A stretch of 10,421 nucleotides of DNA from positions 1 through 10,421 of the forward strand of contig DLGG01000171.1 in NCBI GenBank assembly GCA_002482565.1, read 5' to 3'. Position 1 is the stretch's first letter; each line of letters opens with the position of its first letter. Below are positions 6,921-10,421 of the stretch, one piece after another. Origin of the DNA: Solidesulfovibrio magneticus (lineage in GTDB: Bacteria > Desulfobacterota > Desulfovibrionia > Desulfovibrionales > Desulfovibrionaceae). Under the pieces are notes generated by a model. That model saw only the letters and a list, made by a program, of their open reading frames with translations. It was not told the DNA's origin and did no database searches. Made by a program: the position numbers and the translations under genes.

Positions 6921-7208
6921 TTACGCTTGTTTTTGAGTCGCACTCCGGTGTGAATCCGCCTCCCGCCGTGCCGCCGCCTCCTCGCGCAACCTCCCTAGAA
7001 TCTCGTCGTAGCCCTCGGGCCGGTGGGGCCGCAGGCAGGGCGTGCAGTCCTTTATCCCCTTGATCATCTGATGGTCGCCGCCGCAGTTCTCCAGGAAATA
7101 CAGCGGGCAAAAACAAAACAGGCAGTTGAAGGCCTCGGTGTCGGCCCCGGGGTGGCAGGGGAAATAGCGGCAGGCGGCGTTACGAAAGAAACGATGGCTG
7201 TTTTCCAC
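6921..7208 (-). CDS. Cysteine-rich small-domain protein (95 aa), putative metal-binding
   Basis: This small cytoplasmic protein is packed with metal-ligand residues. Its eight cysteines are C13, C18, C29, C32, C34, C42, C55 and C58, in the segments SHRFFRNAACRYFPCHPG, FNCLFCFCPLYFLENCGG and IKDCTPCLRPH. This matches the cysteine-rich small domain family (PF04071 type), sometimes found near cobalamin or metal genes, whose function is unknown; zinc or iron-sulfur binding is a reasonable guess. The last ~30 residues form a charged helix (YDEILGRLREEAAARRE). I chose a GTG start at 7208 because GGAG sits 5 bases upstream and because the family begins just before NSHRFF. The frame is open much further upstream, to an ATG at 7610, but that extension would run antisense through the next gene. 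The divergent gene at 7287 leaves a 78-base shared upstream region. The 75-aa gene lies downstream. Confidence 0.82.
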   Translation of the reverse strand: MENSHRFFRNAACRYFPCHPGADTEAFNCLFCFCPLYFLENCGGDHQMIKGIKDCTPCLRPHRPEGYDEILGRLREEAAARREADSHRSATQKQA

Positions 7209-7213
7209 GAGGG

Positions 7214-7217
7214 CTCC
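7214..7217 (-). promoter_or_regulatory. Ribosome binding site supporting the GTG start at 7208
   Basis: On the minus strand GGAG is followed by CCCTC and then GTG. It supports the non-ATG start of the cysteine-rich protein over longer in-frame alternatives. Confidence 0.6.
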
Positions 7218-7232
7218 GGTTCGTCGGCACAA

Positions 7233-7247
7233 GGGTTGCAGTAACCC
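7233..7247. repeat. Short inverted repeat in the divergent intergenic region
   Basis: GGGTT and AACCC flank a 5-base centre (GGGTTGC-A-GTAACCC, one mismatch in seven). It lies between the divergently oriented genes that start at 7208 (minus) and 7287 (plus), so it could be an operator or could simply be chance. I see no good -35/-10 pair in this 78-base gap. Confidence 0.25.
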
Positions 7248-7286
7248 AGTCGCGTCAACGGATTGATCGAACCACGGGATAGCGCC

Positions 7287-8636
7287 ATGGCCATAGCGAC
7301 AACCACCACTACCGCTCAGGATTTCCTGAAGAAAGCGGCTGCAAGCACGCCGGGATCGGGCAAGGCCAGGCTTGATCCCAAACTTTTCCAAAATATGCTG
7401 CAAAGCGGCTACGGGATCAACGGGGAAGTCGGCAAGAACAGCAAGCTGGCGATTCCCAAGGAAAATATGATCACCGGCCTGGAGATGCTGTCCTCGGGCG
7501 AGGGCACGGGCCGGGACGCGGCCCTGTCCATGCTGGGGTACCAGACCGACGCCAAGGCTTTGACGGCCATGGAGCAGGGCATGAACCCGGGCAAGACTCC
7601 GGGCCTGCATCCGGGGCTGAGCCAGGGCATGGCCAGCTTCCAGGGCAACGCCCTGGCCACGCTGTCGCGCATGGCCATGGAACAGGCGGCCGCCGGCCAG
7701 GCTTCCGCGCCGACCTCCTCCTCGGGAGCGTCGGCCACCGCAGCGGCCGATGCCGGCGGATCAAGCATCCGTCGGGCCGTTGACAAGTCGGCCGTGCGCA
7801 TGGCCGTCAGCGCCTCGGCCCGCCATCCCGACGACCTTGGGCACCTCGGCCGGGTCAACCAGGCTTCGGGCCGGGGCGGCTTCACCAAGCGCGAGGAAGA
7901 GCTGCTGCTGGCCGTTGCCGGCGCGGAAAACATCCTGGCCGAGACGACCCGGGTGGAGCAGGCCAAGGAAACGGCCGCCGTGTCGCGCAAGGTGCTGCCC
8001 TCGACCCTGGAGCACAAGGCCGGCCGGCTGTCCGCCCAGTACGAATCCAATTCCGAGATCGACTACATCGGCTACGACAGCCGGGGCGGAACGTCCTACG
8101 GCCAGTACCAGATCGCCTCCAAGACCGGAACCATGGACTATTTCCTGCGCTTTCTCGACGACAAGGCCCCGGATATCGCGGGGAAATTGCGCGCGGCCGG
8201 GCCGTCCGACACCGGCGGCCGCTCCGGGCGGATGCCGGCGGCCTGGAAGGCCGTGGCCGCCTCGGACCCCAGGCGTTTCGAGGCCTTGCAGCATGAATTC
8301 ATCCGCTCCAACAACTACTCCCCGGCCGCCAAGTCCATTGTGCTGACCACGGGCGTGGACGTCACCAAGCGCTCCTACGCCCTGCGAGAGGTCTTGTGGA
8401 GCACAGCCGTGCAGCACGGCCCGGGCGGCGCCGAGCGCATCTTCACCCAGGCCATCGAAAAGGCCGAGGCCATGCCGCCGGGTCAGGATTTTGACAAGGC
8501 GGTCATCGAAGAGGTCTACCGCGTCCGGGGCCAAAAGTTTTTCCGCCACAACAAGCGTATCCGTGAAGCCGTCCTGTCGCGGTTCCAGGACGAAAAGACC
8601 ACGGCCATAGCCCTGCTGGACAGCCCGTCAGTCTAA
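7287..8636 (+). CDS. Protein with C-terminal lysozyme/chitosanase-like (peptidoglycan hydrolase-like) domain
   Basis: This 449-residue protein has a cell wall hydrolase-like C-terminus. Residues about 1-245 are low-complexity and helical, rich in Ala, Gly, Ser and Met, with no recognisable domain and no signal peptide (it begins MAIATTTTTAQDF). From about 247 the sequence becomes ordered: QYESN with E253 as the likely catalytic acid, then GYDSRGGTSYGQYQIASK (262-279), the usual arrangement in lysozyme-fold enzymes in which a Glu precedes a Gly-rich beta hairpin. Helices with DDKAPDIAGKLRAAG and ALREVLWSTAVQHGPGGA follow. Similar domains occur in phage-tail and VgrG-associated proteins and in chitosanase-like hydrolases; the match is from memory of the pattern. 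ATG at 7287 is preferred to the in-frame TTG at 7263; its upstream GGGA is weak. Without a secretion signal it would need export by a specialised system, or it may have a structural role. Confidence 0.75.
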   Translation: MAIATTTTTAQDFLKKAAASTPGSGKARLDPKLFQNMLQSGYGINGEVGKNSKLAIPKENMITGLEMLSSGEGTGRDAALSMLGYQTDAKALTAMEQGMNPGKTPGLHPGLSQGMASFQGNALATLSRMAMEQAAAGQASAPTSSSGASATAAADAGGSSIRRAVDKSAVRMAVSASARHPDDLGHLGRVNQASGRGGFTKREEELLLAVAGAENILAETTRVEQAKETAAVSRKVLPSTLEHKAGRLSAQYESNSEIDYIGYDSRGGTSYGQYQIASKTGTMDYFLRFLDDKAPDIAGKLRAAGPSDTGGRSGRMPAAWKAVAASDPRRFEALQHEFIRSNNYSPAAKSIVLTTGVDVTKRSYALREVLWSTAVQHGPGGAERIFTQAIEKAEAMPPGQDFDKAVIEEVYRVRGQKFFRHNKRIREAVLSRFQDEKTTAIALLDSPSV

Positions 8637-8669
8637 TTTTCCCCAGGAAGCGGCTTGCACCGCAACCTC

Positions 8670-8700
8670 TCGCCGCGCGGCTTTGCCCTCGCGGCGATTT
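8670..8700 (+). terminator. Possible intrinsic terminator after the hydrolase-like gene
   Basis: An 8-bp perfect GC-rich stem, TCGCCGCG (8670-8677) with CGCGGCGA (8690-8697), has a 12-base loop and is followed by TTTGTTGT. The loop is long and the T tract interrupted, so it would be a weak or partial terminator before the phosphatase gene. Confidence 0.4.
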
Positions 8701-8716
8701 GTTGTAGCATGGGGCC

Positions 8717-10078
8717 ATGACGCCGACGGACGCCAAGCCCGCCGAGGCCGGGGACGCTGTCAGCCTGTCGCGCAAGATCGATGGGCTGCGGCGGTGTTTC
8801 GCCCTGTCGCGCCTTGTGGCCGAATCCCTGGATCTTTCCGAAGTGCTTGAGCGCATCATGACCACCTCGCGTCAGGCCCTGTGCGCCGAGGCGGCCAGCC
8901 TGCTGCTGGTGGACGACACGCCCGGTCCCGGCCAGGGCGAGCTGGTCTTCACCGTGGCCCAGGGGCCGGCTTGCGTGCCGCTCAAGTCCGGTTTTCGCCT
9001 GGCTCCGGGTCAGGGCGTGGCCGGTTGGGTGGCCGCGTCCGGCGAGCCCGTGCTCCTGGCCGACGCCTACGCCGATCCGCGCTTCAACCGCGACGTGGAC
9101 CGCCAGACCGGCTATCGCACCCGCTCCATGCTGTGCGTGCCGCTGATTTACCGCGAACGGGTCATTGGCGTGGTGCAGTGCATCAACAAGGCCGGCGGCG
9201 GAGAGTTTGGCCCCGACGATCTGGAGACCTTTTCCCTGCTGGCCGCCCAGGCCGCCGTGGCCATCGTCAACGCGCGGCTGCACGGCGAAGCCCTGGCCAA
9301 GCAGCGCATGGATTTCGACATGGAGGTGGCGGCCAGCGTCCAGCAAGGCTTTTGGCCCAAGGGCGCGCCGGCCCTGGCCGGCTTCGACGTGGCCGGGGTG
9401 AGCCGGCCCTGCGACGCCACCGGCGGCGACTACTACGACTACCTCATGCGCCCGGGCGAACATGGGGAGCGGCATTTTCTGGTGGCCGTGGGCGACGTCA
9501 CCGGCCATGGCATCCAGGCCGCCCTGCTCATGGCCAGCGTGCGGGCCTTTTTGCGTTCGCGGCTGCTGTCCCCGGGCGGCCCGGCCGCCATCGTCGGCGA
9601 CGTCAACCGGTTGCTGGCCGAGGACATGGGCGTCTCTGGCCGATTCATTACCCTGTTTTTACTGGAGCTGTGCCCGGAAACCGGGGAACTGCGCTATGTG
9701 CGGGCCGGCCACGACCCGGCCCTGCTCTATGATCCGGCCACGGACGAATTTCAAGAACTCGGCGGCCGGGGTATCCCGCTGGGCATCGACGCCGACTGGC
9801 GTTATGAAGAAAATCTGGTCAAGGGCCTGCCGCCCGGGGCCGTGCTGGCCCTGGGCACCGACGGCATCTGGGAGGCCCGGGGCGCGAACGGCGAAATGTA
9901 TGGTAAAACCCGGCTGCGCCACGCCCTGCGCCGGGCCGCGTCCCTGGACGCGGCCGGCGTCGCCCGCGAGGCGTTGGCCGATCTGGAAGCCTTCCGCCAG
10001 GGCGAACCCAGCCGCGACGACGTGACGCTGGTTGTGGTCAAGGCCTGGGCGAAGACGAAACACACGGAGGCAGCATGA
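8717..10078 (+). CDS. GAF-domain PP2C-type (SpoIIE/RsbU-like) protein phosphatase
   Basis: This is a soluble 453-residue sensor phosphatase. Residues about 25-190 form a GAF domain (SLLLVDD, GVAGWVAASGEPVLL, RSMLCVPL, GVVQCINK) that would bind a small ligand or partner. A helical linker (LHGEALAKQRMDFDMEVAASVQQGFWP) leads to a SpoIIE-type PPM phosphatase domain with the expected metal-binding aspartates: GGDYYD at 236-241, GDVTGHG at 259-265, LGTDGIWE at 379-386 and RDDVTLVVV at 433-441. The full set suggests an active Mg/Mn-dependent serine/threonine phosphatase, usually acting on an anti-sigma antagonist in partner-switching pathways. No kinase or STAS partner is visible here. The start is forced: TAG lies in frame just upstream (8705) and no other early Met exists. 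The Shine-Dalgarno is weak (GGGG). Its stop overlaps the next start as ATGA, which implies coupled translation with the EF-hand lipoprotein. Confidence 0.92.
   Translation: MTPTDAKPAEAGDAVSLSRKIDGLRRCFALSRLVAESLDLSEVLERIMTTSRQALCAEAASLLLVDDTPGPGQGELVFTVAQGPACVPLKSGFRLAPGQGVAGWVAASGEPVLLADAYADPRFNRDVDRQTGYRTRSMLCVPLIYRERVIGVVQCINKAGGGEFGPDDLETFSLLAAQAAVAIVNARLHGEALAKQRMDFDMEVAASVQQGFWPKGAPALAGFDVAGVSRPCDATGGDYYDYLMRPGEHGERHFLVAVGDVTGHGIQAALLMASVRAFLRSRLLSPGGPAAIVGDVNRLLAEDMGVSGRFITLFLLELCPETGELRYVRAGHDPALLYDPATDEFQELGGRGIPLGIDADWRYEENLVKGLPPGAVLALGTDGIWEARGANGEMYGKTRLRHALRRAASLDAAGVAREALADLEAFRQGEPSRDDVTLVVVKAWAKTKHTEAA
10066..10070 (+). promoter_or_regulatory. Ribosome binding site for the EF-hand lipoprotein, inside the phosphatase gene
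   Basis: GGAGG lies 4 bases before the ATG at 10075 and within the last codons of the phosphatase gene. It fixes the lipoprotein start and supports translational coupling. Confidence 0.75.
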
Positions 10079-10421
10079 AGTCGCGCATTGCCACGTTGGT
10101 TGTTCTGGCGGCCGGGCTTGCCCTGGCCGGCTGCAGCAAGGAAGATCCCACGGGGTTTCCCAAAGTGGATTACAACAAGGATGGTCGGATCATCTTCGAA
10201 GAGCTGATCGTCGTCTTCCCGGACCTCACCGTCGAGGAGTTCCTGGCCGCCGACGCCGACGGCAACGGGACGCTCGGCGACCAGGAATACGCCCGGTTCC
10301 GCGAAGCCCGGGGCGTCGGGAAGAAGCTCGACGCCGCCGCGCCGGCAGTTCCGGCCGCCAAGCCCGCCGAGGTCCAGGCGTCCAAGCCGGCCGCCCCGGC
10401 TCCGGCCAAACCCGCCGAGCC
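10075..10421 (+). CDS. EF-hand calcium-binding lipoprotein (3' truncated by window)
   Basis: The first 115 codons are present; the gene continues beyond the window. The N-terminus is a lipoprotein signal: MKSR, a hydrophobic stretch, then the lipobox LAGC with the lipidated cysteine at residue 20. Serine at +2 favours the outer membrane, so the protein should face the periplasm. Two canonical 12-residue EF-hand loops follow: 32-43 (D32, N34, D36, G37, I39, E43) and 60-71 (D60, D62, N64, G65, L67, E71). They are separated by a short helical segment (VVFPDLTVEEFLAA). From about residue 85 the chain is an Ala/Pro/Lys-rich low-complexity spacer (AAKPAE, SKPAAPAPAKPAE), which may be a wall- or membrane-spanning tether. 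The ATGA overlap with the phosphatase gene suggests a functional pair, perhaps an envelope calcium sensor and a cytoplasmic phosphatase, but that link is inference. Confidence 0.88.
   Translation, partial: MKSRIATLVVLAAGLALAGCSKEDPTGFPKVDYNKDGRIIFEELIVVFPDLTVEEFLAADADGNGTLGDQEYARFREARGVGKKLDAAAPAVPAAKPAEVQASKPAAPAPAKPAE

Noticed and set aside
6794..7063. An 89-codon plus-strand frame (MSICDHSECC...) in the accessory patch.
   Set aside because: It is opposite two better-supported minus-strand genes, lacks a Shine-Dalgarno, and has no coherent domain.
6616..7286. A search for a mobile element (terminal inverted repeats, transposase, integrase, tRNA attachment site) around the AT-rich patch.
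   Set aside because: No transposase or integrase frame, tRNA or convincing flanking direct repeats were found. Only the base composition suggests transfer.
7209..7610. An N-terminal extension of the cysteine-rich protein to an ATG at 7610 (229 residues).
   Set aside because: The extra ~134 residues run antisense through the hydrolase-like gene and look like shadow sequence. Only the part after the GTG at 7208 has the conserved cysteine pattern and a ribosome binding site.
8633..9508. A 291-codon minus-strand frame opposite the phosphatase gene.
   Set aside because: It overlaps a gene with all SpoIIE/PP2C motifs. The antisense product is His/Gly/Ala-rich with no recognisable features.

Overview
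The window is GC-rich, tightly packed bacterial DNA from a sulfate-reducing bacterium. The order aprA, qmoA, qmoB, qmoC, then a small coiled-coil gene matching qmoD, is characteristic of Desulfovibrio-type sulfate reducers. The codon usage, Shine-Dalgarno sites and GC content fit the Desulfovibrionaceae. A high-GC lineage such as Solidesulfovibrio is plausible, but that placement is inference.

Region 1 (1-6615) is the core of dissimilatory sulfate reduction. It opens inside aprA (alpha subunit of APS reductase), which ends at a near-perfect intrinsic terminator (959-992). A separate tandem operon follows: qmoA, qmoB, qmoC and qmoD (1105-6560), with gaps of 5, 13 and 14 bases and strong ribosome binding sites. 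QmoABC is the membrane complex thought to pass electrons from menaquinol towards AprBA. QmoA and QmoB are HdrA-like flavoproteins, QmoB adds ferredoxin and FlpD/MvhD-like modules, and QmoC fuses an HdrC-like iron-sulfur domain to a haem b-type membrane domain. QmoD is a soluble accessory protein of unknown biochemistry. The operon closes with a UUCG hairpin followed by a classical terminator (6563-6615).

Region 2 (6616-7208) is an accessory patch on the minus strand. It holds a GTG-started, eight-cysteine small-domain protein (6921-7208) and, 31 bases downstream, a 75-residue protein of visibly AT-richer composition (6662-6889). They could be co-transcribed. The second looks horizontally acquired.

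Region 3 (7287-10421) reads on the plus strand. It contains a 449-residue protein with a C-terminal lysozyme/chitosanase-like domain and no signal peptide, then a GAF + SpoIIE/RsbU-type phosphatase. The phosphatase overlaps by ATGA a lipoprotein with two EF-hand loops, which runs off the end of the window. These three are unrelated to sulfate reduction and look like cell-envelope and signalling genes.

I found no tRNA, rRNA, CRISPR array, transposase or phage integrase. The best leads for something under-described are QmoD, the cysteine-free linker-bearing second flavoprotein domain of QmoB, the two small minus-strand genes, and the phosphatase/calcium-lipoprotein pair.
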